DNA from: CAYPEZ01 sp964622275 | GTDB taxonomy: Bacteria; Patescibacteriota; Minisyncoccia; Phycocordibacterales; UBA6899 | NCBI GenBank assembly: GCA_964622275.1 | Contig: CAZUMX010000002.1 | Location: 1 to 58,199 of the forward strand | Reading direction: 5' to 3' | Length of the DNA: 58,199 bases | Part shown: piece after piece, positions 42,936-51,713 of the stretch | Layout of the letters: each line of letters starts with the position of its first letter | Position numbering within the stretch: the first letter of the stretch is position 1 | The notes under the pieces: generated by a model | What the model was told of the DNA's origin: nothing | Seen by the model: the letters and a program-made list of their open reading frames with translations, nothing else | Database searches by the model: none | Position numbers and translations under genes: made by a program

Positions 42936-45900
42936 TTATGCCTGCGTATGTGTGCGAGTCACTTTTGTTCTATGTCGGTAGTAGAGGACAGGAATGTATA
43001 CGAGGGTGAGGAGAAGTGAGTATGAGAGTCCAAACATGATCGCAAAGGCAAAAGGCCCCCATAACGCTGAAGAGAATGAGAGTGGAATCATGCCGAGCAC
43101 AGTGGTGATCGTCGTGAGAATGATTGGTCGAAAGCGTGTTGCTGAAGCCTCAATAACAATTTCTTTCAGATTGTGTTGTGCATTATCGCGTTCTTCAAAT
43201 CGTCGGTATGAGTCCATAAGGATAATGGCATGGTTGATGATCACTCCGCCTAATGCGATGACTCCAAGCATGGACGTGAATCCCAGCGGCTGGCCCGAGA
43301 AGAATAATCCAAAGAATACTCCCGCAAGCGAAAGAGGGACGATACGCAGGAGATAGAACGCGTAACGGAATGAGTTAAATTCCAAAACAAGAATGGCAAG
43401 CATAAGAATCATGCCAATAAGAAATGCGAGGAGCATGTCACGGAACGAGTTTTGGATATCTTCGGTTTCTCCACCCGCCTTGAGAGTGACTCCGTTTGGT
43501 AGTCCTTGTGCGGCAAGAGTGTCGGTGAGTTCTTTGGTGATTTTGCTCGCGTTTCCGCCCTCGGTGGTGTATGCGCTGACGGTGACTTGCCGAGTACGAT
43601 CTTCATGAGCAATCACTTTTGTGTTACGGGTGAGCGCGAGAGAGAGGAAGTTGCCCAGAGCGACATTTCCACGGGGTGTTGGGATTTGGATGTTTCTGAT
43701 TGTGTCAGGGGATGTGTTCGTGGTCTTTGTTGCATCTGTAAATCCTGGATCAAGAGCGAGTTTCACCACAACATCAATATCATCATCTTTGTTCTTGATG
43801 ACCGTTGCGGTAAGTCCGTTGACTGCTGCGCGTAGGGTTTGCGCGACAAGCTGTGCAGAGACTCCGTATTCTGCTGCCTTTGCTCGATCGATTGAAAATG
43901 AAAATTCAGTAGACGCATTATCGGTTGATGCCGAGATGTCTTTTGTTCCAGGAATGCGAGAAAGAATATCCTGTGCGTTGTTCGCAGCTGTTTCTAATGA
44001 GCCAAAGTCGTCTCCGAGAAATTGAATAGATACTGGAGCCGAGCTTGGTGGACCATTGTTGATTTGGAGGACGGTAATCTTCGCCTCCTTGATAGGCAGG
44101 AGAGCTTTTCTCACAACCTCAACAACTTCTGTGCTCGATAGGGAAGATTCTTTATCAAGCTTAGCGACAATATTTGAGAATTTTGCCCCCACGCTTATTG
44201 CCCCACCCGCACCACCAGTGAAAGAGTTCGATCGTCCGATCGTTGTTGCGAAACTTTTAATAGCGGGCTCTGTATACAATACTTCTTCAACTTTTCGTGT
44301 GGTAATGTCTGTCTCTTCTAAAGGCGTGCCTTCTGCCTTCTCAATATCAATGAGAATAAAGTCTTGTTCATCTTGTCCGAAGAAGATGGCTTCTACAAGG
44401 CCAGTGATGGGAAGAAGAAGTCCAAGAATAAAGAGAAACGTCACACCACGGAGAAACCATTTCTCTGTGCGTTCGTGCCCAAGGAATTTTCGCAAAAAGT
44501 TTTTATACCATTCTTTGGAGCGTTCAGAAATTTCTTCCTGAAATCGTTCGGTTTCTGTGTGTTCATGTTGCCCGCCCTTCATGAAGCGTGTCGCAAGATA
44601 GGGGAGGAATCCGAGAGCGACAAAAATTGATGCGATAAGAACAAGAATAATGGTATAGGGAATCGTGGCAACAAACTTCCCAACAATGCCAGAGAGGTTG
44701 AGAAGTGGAACAAACACCGCAATGGTGGTGAACGTTCCCGCAATGAGTGGCCACGCATATTCTTCAATGGAAGCCACTGCAGCGTCCTCAATATTCTTAT
44801 ATTTCTCTAGCCGAGAGTGAATAGCCTCTATCACGACAATTCCAATATCGACAAGGATTCCAATCGAGAGGATCAGCGAGAAAAGTGTCATGAAGTTAAT
44901 GGTTTTTCCGCTGGTGTAGAGACCAAAGAATGCAATGAGAAATGAGAGTGGAACAGAAATTGATGCAATGAGCGCTTCTTTCCAGCCGATGGTAAGAAAG
45001 AGGACAAGAGCGACGAGAATCATTGTCTCTATACCTGTCTTGGTGAGGTTGGAGATATCTTTACGAATCTGGTCCCCCTCACTATAAATAGTGAGAGTTT
45101 GAGATCCCCCAAGTATTCCAGATTTAAGTTCTTCAATTTTTTCTTCAACCCCAGATGCGACTTTCAAGATATTTGACCCAGAGGTTTTATAGACATTGAA
45201 TGTTAATGCCTGCTCAGACGGGGCTTTGTCTACTGAGATTCGAGAGAGCGATGATGATTTTTCAACACCGTCAGAGATTAAAGCGACATCACGAAGGTAA
45301 ATCACTTGCCGTGCTGGCGTGGAGAGTGGTACCCCCATAAGCTCCTTAGGATCTTTAAGATCACCAACGAATCCAACATTGTAGTCCACTCCTGCGGTAG
45401 TGATTGTCCCTACTGGGAGTGCGGTGTTTGCGGAACGGATTGCCCCGATAACATCAAGGAGAGAAAGCCCATAATCGGCGAGTTTTTCCTTTGAGACAAC
45501 AACCTGAACTTCACGTTTTCGATCTCCAGCGATCTCGACTTTTCCAACTCCCGAGACACCCTTGAGTTCGTCTTTTACCGTGCGTGCGAGGGCGGTGAAT
45601 TGTTGTGGTGCGAGATCTGACGATAGGGAAAAAATCAAAATAGGCTGGTCAGCGAAATTTACCTCAGACACCTCTGGGTCCTCTGCTCCATCAGGGAGTT
45701 CAGATTTTGCTTTATCCACAGCGTCTTTGAGCTCCGCAATAGATTTATCAATATCCGCATCAGCGGTGAATTGAACAGAAATGACCGACACATTCTCTCG
45801 GCTTGACGACGTGATCTTGTCGAGCTTGGGGACATTTGCTAGCCCCGCCTCAAGTGGGTTTGTGACGAGTGTCTCAATGTTCTCGCTAGATGCACCCGGG

Positions 45901-46055
45901 AAAACCGTGGTCACGATACCAAGAGCAATTTTAATTTCTGGAGCTGATTCTTTTGGGATCAGCAACATTCCGGCAAATCCCGTAATGACTGACGCAATAA
46001 TGAGCAAAGTGGTGAATTGCTTTTTTTGAAGGAAAAATTTCCAAAGTGGAATCAT
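42936..46055 (-). CDS. RND-family efflux transporter (AcrB/HAE1-like)
   Basis: 1039 residues, full length. The expected order is visible: N-terminal helix, two large extracytoplasmic loops, and two six-helix blocks including SILVDIGIVVIEAIHSRLEKYKN (proton-relay helix region) and LGGVIINHAIILMDSYRRFEERD. It starts FFLQKKQFTTLLIIASVITGFAGMLLIPKESAPEIKIALGIVTTVFPGAS, typical of the group. RND pumps export drugs, lipids or metals using proton flow. The adaptor gene lies 5 bp upstream in the same operon. No outer-membrane factor is nearby, in keeping with the CPR envelope, so an AcrB-TolC-like route through an outer membrane is not implied. Confidence 0.93.
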   Translation of the reverse strand: MIPLWKFFLQKKQFTTLLIIASVITGFAGMLLIPKESAPEIKIALGIVTTVFPGASSENIETLVTNPLEAGLANVPKLDKITSSSRENVSVISVQFTADADIDKSIAELKDAVDKAKSELPDGAEDPEVSEVNFADQPILIFSLSSDLAPQQFTALARTVKDELKGVSGVGKVEIAGDRKREVQVVVSKEKLADYGLSLLDVIGAIRSANTALPVGTITTAGVDYNVGFVGDLKDPKELMGVPLSTPARQVIYLRDVALISDGVEKSSSLSRISVDKAPSEQALTFNVYKTSGSNILKVASGVEEKIEELKSGILGGSQTLTIYSEGDQIRKDISNLTKTGIETMILVALVLFLTIGWKEALIASISVPLSFLIAFFGLYTSGKTINFMTLFSLILSIGILVDIGIVVIEAIHSRLEKYKNIEDAAVASIEEYAWPLIAGTFTTIAVFVPLLNLSGIVGKFVATIPYTIILVLIASIFVALGFLPYLATRFMKGGQHEHTETERFQEEISERSKEWYKNFLRKFLGHERTEKWFLRGVTFLFILGLLLPITGLVEAIFFGQDEQDFILIDIEKAEGTPLEETDITTRKVEEVLYTEPAIKSFATTIGRSNSFTGGAGGAISVGAKFSNIVAKLDKESSLSSTEVVEVVRKALLPIKEAKITVLQINNGPPSSAPVSIQFLGDDFGSLETAANNAQDILSRIPGTKDISASTDNASTEFSFSIDRAKAAEYGVSAQLVAQTLRAAVNGLTATVIKNKDDDIDVVVKLALDPGFTDATKTTNTSPDTIRNIQIPTPRGNVALGNFLSLALTRNTKVIAHEDRTRQVTVSAYTTEGGNASKITKELTDTLAAQGLPNGVTLKAGGETEDIQNSFRDMLLAFLIGMILMLAILVLEFNSFRYAFYLLRIVPLSLAGVFFGLFFSGQPLGFTSMLGVIALGGVIINHAIILMDSYRRFEERDNAQHNLKEIVIEASATRFRPIILTTITTVLGMIPLSFSSALWGPFAFAIMFGLSYSLLLTLVYIPVLYYRHRTKVTRTHTQA

Positions 46056-46060
46056 ACAGA

Positions 46061-47773
46061 TTATTGTGCTATCACTTCAATGCTCTGGTTGGGGCGCAGT
46101 CCACGGGCATCACGGACAATCTCAGTCAGTCCTGAAAGACCAGAAAGGATGGTCACTCTATCTCCCAAGAGGGGACCAAGAACCACTGGATGTTCTTCGA
46201 GCGTGCTGCTTGCAGTCACAGTAAAGACCACCGCACGATCTGCGTAGAGCTTTACAGCAGAAAGGGGAAGGGTCGCTGGGTTGTTTGTGGACAGTGATAC
46301 TTGCCCTGTTCTCTCAATGGACACGCTAATCGATGTTCCGTTGATGAGGGTTTTATTTGGGTCGGTAAGCGCAATGCGGACTTCCGCAGATTTGGTAATT
46401 GGATCAATTCCTGGCGAAACACGAGTGACGACTCCTTCAAGACCTTTGTCTGTTGTTACACGTGTGCCAACTCGGATTGACGGAATATCATCCGCAGTAA
46501 TTGATGCTTTAACCTCACTTCCTGATGTGTTTGTGATAGAGGCGACAAGAGTTCCTGCGGGGATGGATTCTCCAACGTCCGCAACAAGTGAATTAATCGT
46601 TCCAAAAATAGGAGTACGAATAATGGTTTTCTCCCATCCTGCAAGGGCAAGAGCATATGCTCCTTGCGCCTGCTTGAGTCCAGCACGAGCTTGGAGAACA
46701 TCTTCTGCGCGAGCAGGGGTCATTCCTTGCGAAAGATTTGCTTCAGCGACCGTGAGGGCCGTTGTCTTTCCCGAGAGGTCCTGGATGGTTCCAGAAATAG
46801 TCTGAAGATTTCCAGAGAGTATTTGCTGCGCTGCGCTGACTGTTGCCGAAGATCCACTAATTGCGCTTTGGGGCTGGTTTGTCGAAGGAATAGCCTGATT
46901 CATTGCACGGAGTACGCTATCGATGAATGAGAGGAGAGTTCTCGTCTCTGTTCGTGCACGCTCGAGCTCAAGAGTGAGGTCCATCGAAGGGGAGAGCTGC
47001 GCAGCTCGAGCAGCTTGATCATTCAATATTTTTTCGATGACAGGTCTTGTGTTCTCGATTTCTCCCTCGAGTCGCGAATCGCTTGTATTATAGATAAATT
47101 GCGGCGCACTTGTGCGTGGGTTTGTGAATACACTATCGACTTTAGCATGAATAGCATCGTCATTTCCGATATAGAGCGTCTTGAGTGTGTTGACGGTGTT
47201 TTCTTTCGTTGCATCAAGCGCAGTCTGCGCCCCTGCTTTACTCGCCTCAAGGATACTCAGTGTTTCAGTGCGACTTCCATTTTCGACTCGTGCCAATGCT
47301 GCTCTTGCTGACTCCAGTGCCCCCTCTGCTTGAAGGAGTCCAGCACGTTCTCTGGCATTGTCGAACTCAACGAGTACTTCTCCTGCGGCGACTCGGTCTC
47401 CCGCACGGCGATTGACGCGAGTGACACGTCCTCCCATGTCTGTACGAAGATCCGCACGTTCAAGTGCGCTGACTTCTCCTACAAGGTTTAGGGGACCAAC
47501 AGCACCACTTTCTTCAGAGAGAGAAAGGAGTGAAACTTGTCTGAGTGACGAAGCCGCCTCATTGTCGTCTCCAGAGGGGACGATGCGCATGATTGTTGTC
47601 ACCAAAAGCAACAGAATCAACCCGACGAGAGGAATTCTCCAATAGAGTTTCTTTGGTGCGAACATCCAAGAGAAAAAACGCTCGAGTTTGGAACGGAGCA
47701 TATTCCAGGATAGGTTTTGACGGAGTGAACGAAGGGTGGATTTGATATGGTGAAGCATAAGATACGCACGCAC
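46061..47773 (-). CDS. RND efflux periplasmic-adaptor-type (MFP/HlyD) protein
   Basis: Up to 570 residues. A membrane helix at about 47-65 (IPLVGLILLLLVTTIM) follows a basic N-terminal segment. The first lipoyl half (GGRVTRVNRRAGDRVAAGEVLVEFD) leads to an unusually long helical hairpin (about 150-350), the second lipoyl half (IIRTPIFGTINSLVADVGESIPAGTLVASI), then beta-barrel and membrane-proximal domains. It links the RND pump to the cell exterior. The start is uncertain: GTG at 47773 has GGGAG only 2 nt away, inside a small hairpin, and ATG at 47758 is the alternative. It is about 200 residues longer than common adaptors, because of the hairpin and the N-terminal extension. Confidence 0.88.
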   Translation of the reverse strand: MRAYLMLHHIKSTLRSLRQNLSWNMLRSKLERFFSWMFAPKKLYWRIPLVGLILLLLVTTIMRIVPSGDDNEAASSLRQVSLLSLSEESGAVGPLNLVGEVSALERADLRTDMGGRVTRVNRRAGDRVAAGEVLVEFDNARERAGLLQAEGALESARAALARVENGSRTETLSILEASKAGAQTALDATKENTVNTLKTLYIGNDDAIHAKVDSVFTNPRTSAPQFIYNTSDSRLEGEIENTRPVIEKILNDQAARAAQLSPSMDLTLELERARTETRTLLSFIDSVLRAMNQAIPSTNQPQSAISGSSATVSAAQQILSGNLQTISGTIQDLSGKTTALTVAEANLSQGMTPARAEDVLQARAGLKQAQGAYALALAGWEKTIIRTPIFGTINSLVADVGESIPAGTLVASITNTSGSEVKASITADDIPSIRVGTRVTTDKGLEGVVTRVSPGIDPITKSAEVRIALTDPNKTLINGTSISVSIERTGQVSLSTNNPATLPLSAVKLYADRAVVFTVTASSTLEEHPVVLGPLLGDRVTILSGLSGLTEIVRDARGLRPNQSIEVIAQ

Positions 47774-47775
47774 AT

Positions 47776-47791
47776 CTCCCTGGGCGGGGAG
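47776..47791 (-). promoter_or_regulatory. Hairpin covering the Shine-Dalgarno-like sequence of the adaptor gene
   Basis: CTCCC (47776-47780) pairs with GGGAG (47787-47791); on the mRNA the GGGAG next to the GTG start is in the stem. Nothing else is recognised in 47774-47865. Confidence 0.35.
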
Positions 47792-47865
47792 AATATTTTA
47801 TAAAAATAAAGACAGAAATACAGAAGAGAACCCGGCCTACACAGTAGCAGAAAAACTCCCTCTCG

Positions 47866-48678
47866 TCAAAGAAGACTTGTGGTCTCGTCACGGTATTTTT
47901 TCGGAGGCAATGGGAAAAACGCACTCGTCGTCTTTTTGTATTCTTCATAGTCAGAATTCCCAGCGTACTTTTTTTCGAGCATAGGGATTCCTGATATTCC
48001 AAGAATAAGGACTGTAATAGTTATTGGGCCTATGACGGAGATCCACCCTAGGGGAGCTCCAAGCGCAATAACAAAGATTCCCCACCATAATGTGACTTCA
48101 CCAAAATAGTTTGGATGTCTCGTGTATGACCAAAGCCCAGACTTCATGACGGGGCCATGATTTTGTTGAGACAAAAAAATAGACAGTTGCCGATCGCCCA
48201 CAGCCTCGAAGAAGAAACCCAAGAAGAACAGACTAGACCCAACGATCATCCACATGTCGATTGATGTACGTATATCCATACTAGAAACAAGAAATCCTGG
48301 AGCGATCACCAGCAAGAGAAGAGCTCCCTGAAGCATAAATACTTGAAAAAAAGAACGAAGATAAAACCATCGTCCCCACGCCTCTCTCCATGCTCTATAT
48401 CTGAAGTCCTCAGTCTTCCCGTGATTCCGCTTATGGATGTGCCAGGAAAGTCGTACTCCCCAGAGAGTAATGAGGATTGCAACAAGAATAGGTCCCAGGG
48501 TGAATGCTTGATTCCAGATAAGGGAGACCCACATCGCAAGAATAAATCCTGGACCCCATGCGACATCAGCAAGATCGTTGCGTTGTTTTTTTACAGAAAC
48601 AATAAACCATGCCGTCATATAAAGGAAAACCGTCAGTGCTCCGATGACGTAGGTTGAGGTGAGGATCAAAGGGAACAT
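47866..48678 (-). CDS. DUF1295/steroid-reductase-like membrane protein
   Basis: About 270 residues and 6-7 transmembrane helices. The signature near the C-terminus, GLWSYTRHPNYFGEVTLWWGIF, is shared by DUF1295, isoprenylcysteine methyltransferases and steroid 5-alpha-reductases; NDLADVAWGPGFI and WHIHKRNHGKTEDFRYRAWRE are DUF1295-like. An integral-membrane lipid-modifying enzyme is likely, with unknown substrate. The ATG at 48678 is chosen because it lies 5 bp after the stop of the upstream gene; the longer frame overlaps that gene. Operon with 48684-49088 and 49111-49524. Confidence 0.85.
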   Translation of the reverse strand: MFPLILTSTYVIGALTVFLYMTAWFIVSVKKQRNDLADVAWGPGFILAMWVSLIWNQAFTLGPILVAILITLWGVRLSWHIHKRNHGKTEDFRYRAWREAWGRWFYLRSFFQVFMLQGALLLLVIAPGFLVSSMDIRTSIDMWMIVGSSLFFLGFFFEAVGDRQLSIFLSQQNHGPVMKSGLWSYTRHPNYFGEVTLWWGIFVIALGAPLGWISVIGPITITVLILGISGIPMLEKKYAGNSDYEEYKKTTSAFFPLPPKKYRDETTSLL

Positions 48679-48683
48679 GAAGA

Positions 48684-49088
48684 CTAGGAGAGGAGACGTC
48701 CAAGGGAGATTCCAATTGCAGCAATCACTGCGGTAAGAAAAGTCCCCCATGCCATATCGACAACAGTAACAATCGCTGGCCAATCGCGGACAAGCCCATG
48801 GTTCGTGAGGTCGTATGTTGCATACGCCACAAATCCGAGAAGTGCTCCCATGAGGACCGCTTTTCCAAGTGGCATATCACCAGCGAGAGCAGGGGAGATC
48901 ACAAACGCCATCAATCCACCTATATATATGAGGTAGAAAAAGACGATAGGGACCATGCGGAAGTTCTCAGCAAAGAGATATCCTAGGTGTTTTTGATAAA
49001 AACCCTTAGCGACTCCTCCTATCCACAAGAGGTCAATGACGACCATTGCAACGATGCATGCGATGTATATAAGAAGAAGTTTCGGCAT
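48684..49088 (-). CDS. DUF2177-family membrane protein
   Basis: 134 residues with four transmembrane helices. The family pattern is visible: IDLLWIGGVAKGFYQKHLGYL, VPIVFFYLIYIGGLMAFVISPAL, ALLGFVAYATYDLTNHGLVRDWPAIVTVVDMAWGTFLT. The function of the family is unknown. The start at 49088 (MPKLLLIYIACIVAMV) gives the normal length; the longer frame runs into the GtrA gene. Middle gene of a three-gene membrane operon. Confidence 0.85.
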   Translation of the reverse strand: MPKLLLIYIACIVAMVVIDLLWIGGVAKGFYQKHLGYLFAENFRMVPIVFFYLIYIGGLMAFVISPALAGDMPLGKAVLMGALLGFVAYATYDLTNHGLVRDWPAIVTVVDMAWGTFLTAVIAAIGISLGRLLS

Positions 49089-49110
49089 ATCTATAAGTCT
49101 AAAAAGTATA

Positions 49111-49524
49111 TCATGAATCTTTGAGATGTTTTTGCATAGTAAAGTTAAAGAAATAATTTGCACTAAATGTAAACATTCCAACGAGAGCACCGGTGAACAC
49201 TCTTCCGATATATGGGTCAAATCCTTCTTTTTCTACAAGAAGCTGCAAGATTCCAACGGTTAATCCTACGCCAACACATGCAATAAAAAGAAAATAGACG
49301 TATCCAATGCCAAAATGTCGTTCCGATTCTCCAAACACCCACGAACGACTGAAAATATAATTGAGAGAAACAGAAAACAAAAATGCTATTGATGCGGCAG
49401 ACAAATAATACACACCATTCGTCTTTAAATACCAATAGAGTAAGAGATCGAGGAAAAACGTGCTTCCACCCACAACGCAGTATCCTGCGAGTTTCCGCCA
49501 GTATGGTGGCAAACGGTTTATCAT
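49111..49524 (-). CDS. GtrA-family membrane protein
   Basis: 137 residues with four transmembrane helices. GtrA features are LAGYCVVGGSTFFLDLLLYWYL near the start, SLNYIFSRSWVF (typical NY.FsR.WVF motif) and a helix-rich end with FSANYFFNFTMQKHL. GtrA-like proteins are thought to flip polyprenol-linked sugars for surface glycan synthesis. The ATG at 49524 is supported by an extended -10 ending 7 nt upstream; the longer frame overlaps the divergent promoter. Confidence 0.88.
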   Translation of the reverse strand: MINRLPPYWRKLAGYCVVGGSTFFLDLLLYWYLKTNGVYYLSAASIAFLFSVSLNYIFSRSWVFGESERHFGIGYVYFLFIACVGVGLTVGILQLLVEKEGFDPYIGRVFTGALVGMFTFSANYFFNFTMQKHLKDS

Positions 49525-49531
49525 AAGGACA

Positions 49532-49540
49532 AGTGTATCA
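49532..49540 (-). promoter_or_regulatory. Extended -10 promoter abutting the GtrA start
   Basis: TGATACACT on the minus strand, 7 nt before the ATG at 49524. Confidence 0.6.
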
Positions 49541-49565
49541 TTGCTCGCCAATGTCTGCTTTGAAA

Positions 49566-49574
49566 TGGTACAAT
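49566..49574 (+). promoter_or_regulatory. Extended -10 promoter of the thioredoxin-like gene
   Basis: TGGTACAAT, 9 nt before the ATG at 49584; divergent from the GtrA promoter. Confidence 0.55.
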
Positions 49575-49583
49575 CTTCGCTAT

Positions 49584-49994
49584 ATGGATCAAAAAACATC
49601 TTATATTGCCGCTGCGGTTATCGGCATTCTTCTTATTGGTGGTTTTGTATTTCTTGGTTCACAAGGGGGATTTTCAAAGCCTGCCCCAGTAGAAAACGCA
49701 TCTGTGACAGCATTCGCAACATGTCTGAAGGAAAAAGGAGCGACATTTTATGGAGCATTCTGGTGTCCGCACTGCCAGGCTCAAAAGAAGCTCTTTGGCG
49801 CTTCTGCAAAAGACCTTCCTTATGTTGAGTGTTCAACACCAGACGGGCAAGCTCAACTGCCAATTTGTAAAGAAAAAAATATCAGCTCTTACCCAACATG
49901 GGTATTTGCTGACGGAACAATCTCCACAGGGGAGTTGACCTTCGAGCAGCTAGCCGAAAAGACGGGGTGTACCGCTCCTGTCATTGGATCATAA
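49584..49994 (+). CDS. Membrane-anchored thioredoxin-like protein
   Basis: 136 residues. An N-terminal transmembrane helix (YIAAAVIGILLIGGFVFLG) is followed by a thioredoxin-like domain with active site FWCPHC and the cis-Pro region SSYPTWVFADG. A further Cys pair (VECSTPDG and LPICKE) and a Cys near the end are present. This is the type often fused or paired with VKOR/DsbB and acts as an extracytoplasmic disulfide oxidase or isomerase. The dsbB gene begins 19 bp downstream of its stop. Its substrates could include the Cys-containing secreted proteins of this window (inference). Confidence 0.9.
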   Translation: MDQKTSYIAAAVIGILLIGGFVFLGSQGGFSKPAPVENASVTAFATCLKEKGATFYGAFWCPHCQAQKKLFGASAKDLPYVECSTPDGQAQLPICKEKNISSYPTWVFADGTISTGELTFEQLAEKTGCTAPVIGS

Positions 49995-50013
49995 TAGTGG
50001 TATTAGCCTAGGT

Positions 50014-50595
50014 ATGACTGAGCAGGCTCAAATTGCCACGCAAATTCTTGTATTTCTCACCTTGGCGATGGATGTGCTCATCGTGCTTTTGGTTGGGTGC
50101 TGGATTTTTGCAAGACATTGGCTCTACCAGGTTTTTCGTGCATCTCCTCTCTGCGCAAGATGCATTGCAGCACTCTGTGCACTCTGTGCTCTTGTGGGCA
50201 GTATGATCTATAGCGCTGTAACGGGTTTCGCCCCGTGCCCACTGTGCATTACGTCAAGAATTCTTGTGGGGCTTCTTGTTGTGACACTTCCACTTCCTTC
50301 ACTGAGACCAAGTCTTGAGGGGGTAACTCATCGTTTTGGGATAGCGTTTTCTATTCTCGGTATGTTGGTCAGCGGATACCAATATGTCCTCCAGTGGATG
50401 GCGCTCACGGGAACACATCTCCCATGCCCAGCGATTGAAGGACTTCCGACATGTGACCGCATATATTTTATTGAATTCGGATTTGTCACTATTCCATTTG
50501 TGGCATTCTCAACCTTTGTTCTTATCTTTGTGTTGCTCGTGCTTCACAAAAAGACTTCGCCTAGTGCACCAGCCGCTGAATCAATCGGTCAATAA
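50014..50595 (+). CDS. dsbB: Disulfide bond formation protein DsbB
   Basis: About 193 residues with four or five transmembrane helices. The first Cys pair is CPLC in GFAPCPLCITSRI; the second pair is in LPCPAIEGLPTC. Both are needed in DsbB to pass electrons from the thiol oxidase to quinone. An additional Cys-rich segment precedes them (LCARCIAALCALCAL). The ATG at 50014 is preferred over the TTG at 49984 that overlaps the previous gene. The 3' end overlaps the convergent CDF gene by 35 bp. Confidence 0.9.
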   Translation: MTEQAQIATQILVFLTLAMDVLIVLLVGCWIFARHWLYQVFRASPLCARCIAALCALCALVGSMIYSAVTGFAPCPLCITSRILVGLLVVTLPLPSLRPSLEGVTHRFGIAFSILGMLVSGYQYVLQWMALTGTHLPCPAIEGLPTCDRIYFIEFGFVTIPFVAFSTFVLIFVLLVLHKKTSPSAPAAESIGQ

Positions 50596-51256
50596 CTTGT
50601 GTTACTTTATCGTGGCCCCACACCGTTTCTCCTAAAAGGAGGAGAGCACGGAACATGAGAATAATACCTATGGCATACGCAATCACGAGGTCTGATTTTT
50701 CGCTCAGTATTCCTAAGGCGATGCTTGCACCTAGCACTGGAAGGATGATGTTTTTTACGAGATCAGTAAGAACATGAAAATGATAACCGGAGTGAGCCGC
50801 ATGTCTGTGGGCTTCGCTTACTTGAGAGAGAAGTTTGTGTTGAGTGTAATTCACCCCTGCTGCCGTGAGTGAAAAGATAAAGAGCAGAAGGCCGTGAACA
50901 ACATGTTCGTGTCCACCCTCCAGTGCTTCCTCGGCTTCAAGGATGACGTGCGCTCCAATGCCGAGAAGAAAAATCGAAGTAACAATTCCACCAATAAGGA
51001 TGGGGACTCTGCTGCGCTCGTGAGACCCTTTTACAATAGCGTGAGCTACCGAGAGGGGAATAAGTGCGAGAAAAGAATCTGTGACGATGTGACCAATATC
51101 GGCGAGAAGAGCAAGTGATCCAGACAAAATGGACCCAGTGACCTCAAGTGCAACAATAATAAAGGTTAAAAACCAGACCCGTGCATACAGGTTTCTATAT
51201 GTGAGGGCTTCTTCTTTGCTCGGAACATTTGGGTGCGCAGCATGATCATGCAGCAT
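50561..51256 (-). CDS. Cation diffusion facilitator (CDF) metal transporter
   Basis: 231 residues with about six transmembrane helices. Signatures are SGSLALLADIGHIVTDSFLALIPL (helix 2, metal site HxxxD) and a helix 5 HVLTDLVKNIILPV with the second HxxxD. A His-rich loop (EGGHEHVVHG) is between helices. The family exports Zn2+, Fe2+ or related ions by proton antiport. The protein lacks the usual cytoplasmic C-terminal domain and is short. Its end overlaps dsbB. Confidence 0.9.
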   Translation of the reverse strand: MLHDHAAHPNVPSKEEALTYRNLYARVWFLTFIIVALEVTGSILSGSLALLADIGHIVTDSFLALIPLSVAHAIVKGSHERSRVPILIGGIVTSIFLLGIGAHVILEAEEALEGGHEHVVHGLLLFIFSLTAAGVNYTQHKLLSQVSEAHRHAAHSGYHFHVLTDLVKNIILPVLGASIALGILSEKSDLVIAYAIGIILMFRALLLLGETVWGHDKVTQVIDRLIQRLVH

Positions 51257-51325
51257 AAGATACTCATTATATCATAAAGGGAACATATTTTAGCTCTTCT
51301 GTTCGATGATTTCATGCGAATGAAA

Positions 51326-51363
51326 AAACCGAGAAGCATATCAATGGATATGATTCTCGGTTT
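51326..51363 (-). terminator. Intrinsic terminator of the two-gene 51429-51965 operon
   Basis: 17-bp stem with one mismatch (51326-51342 and 51347-51363), 4-nt loop, U-run on the minus strand. The remainder of 51257-51428 shows no gene. Confidence 0.8.
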
Positions 51364-51428
51364 GGGGACAGAACCCTCAAGCATGTTGTGGTTGGAGAGT
51401 GTTATTTTCATTGCGGCTCTCCCGATGG

Positions 51429-51677
51429 TTAGTGTCTTCGTTCCAGAAGTTCGAACCCTCTGGGCCTCCCATCCTCATCCTTGTGGAGTCGAATCGATGC
51501 GGTTCTCAGGAGCTCGCTCAACACCAACTTGTACCTTCCGTAGTATGGGTCTGAGACCGAACGCCGCTTGCCGACGACGTCCCACAGTGTGGTGCACGGG
51601 ACGACAGCGTTTCCTGTGCGCCTTGCGTCTCGAAGGGTCTTGCGAATGTCTTCGCGGATCTCTTCTCCGATGGTCAT
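51429..51677 (-). CDS. Small unknown protein, possibly DNA-binding (operon with 51714)
   Basis: 82 residues: MTIGEEIREDIRKTLRDARR at the start, then VVPCTTLWDVVGKRRSVSDPYYG and a basic C-terminus (RLHKDEDGRPRGFELLERRH). Highly charged and helix-rich; no family recognised. The ATG at 51677 is chosen because AGGAGG lies 8 nt upstream, while the earlier GTG sits inside that Shine-Dalgarno region. G/C-ending codons and the strong Shine-Dalgarno set it apart from most neighbours. A winged-helix or regulator role is possible but unproven. Confidence 0.72.
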   Translation of the reverse strand: MTIGEEIREDIRKTLRDARRTGNAVVPCTTLWDVVGKRRSVSDPYYGRYKLVLSELLRTASIRLHKDEDGRPRGFELLERRH

Positions 51678-51713
51678 GCTTCTCACCTCCTTTCCTCTCT
51701 TTGAGTTGGGACA

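Noticed and set aside
48679..48783. Longer N-terminus for the DUF1295 protein (frame open to 48783)
   Set aside because: The extension overlaps the DUF2177 gene and is Cys/Tyr-rich and unlike a signal or membrane start.
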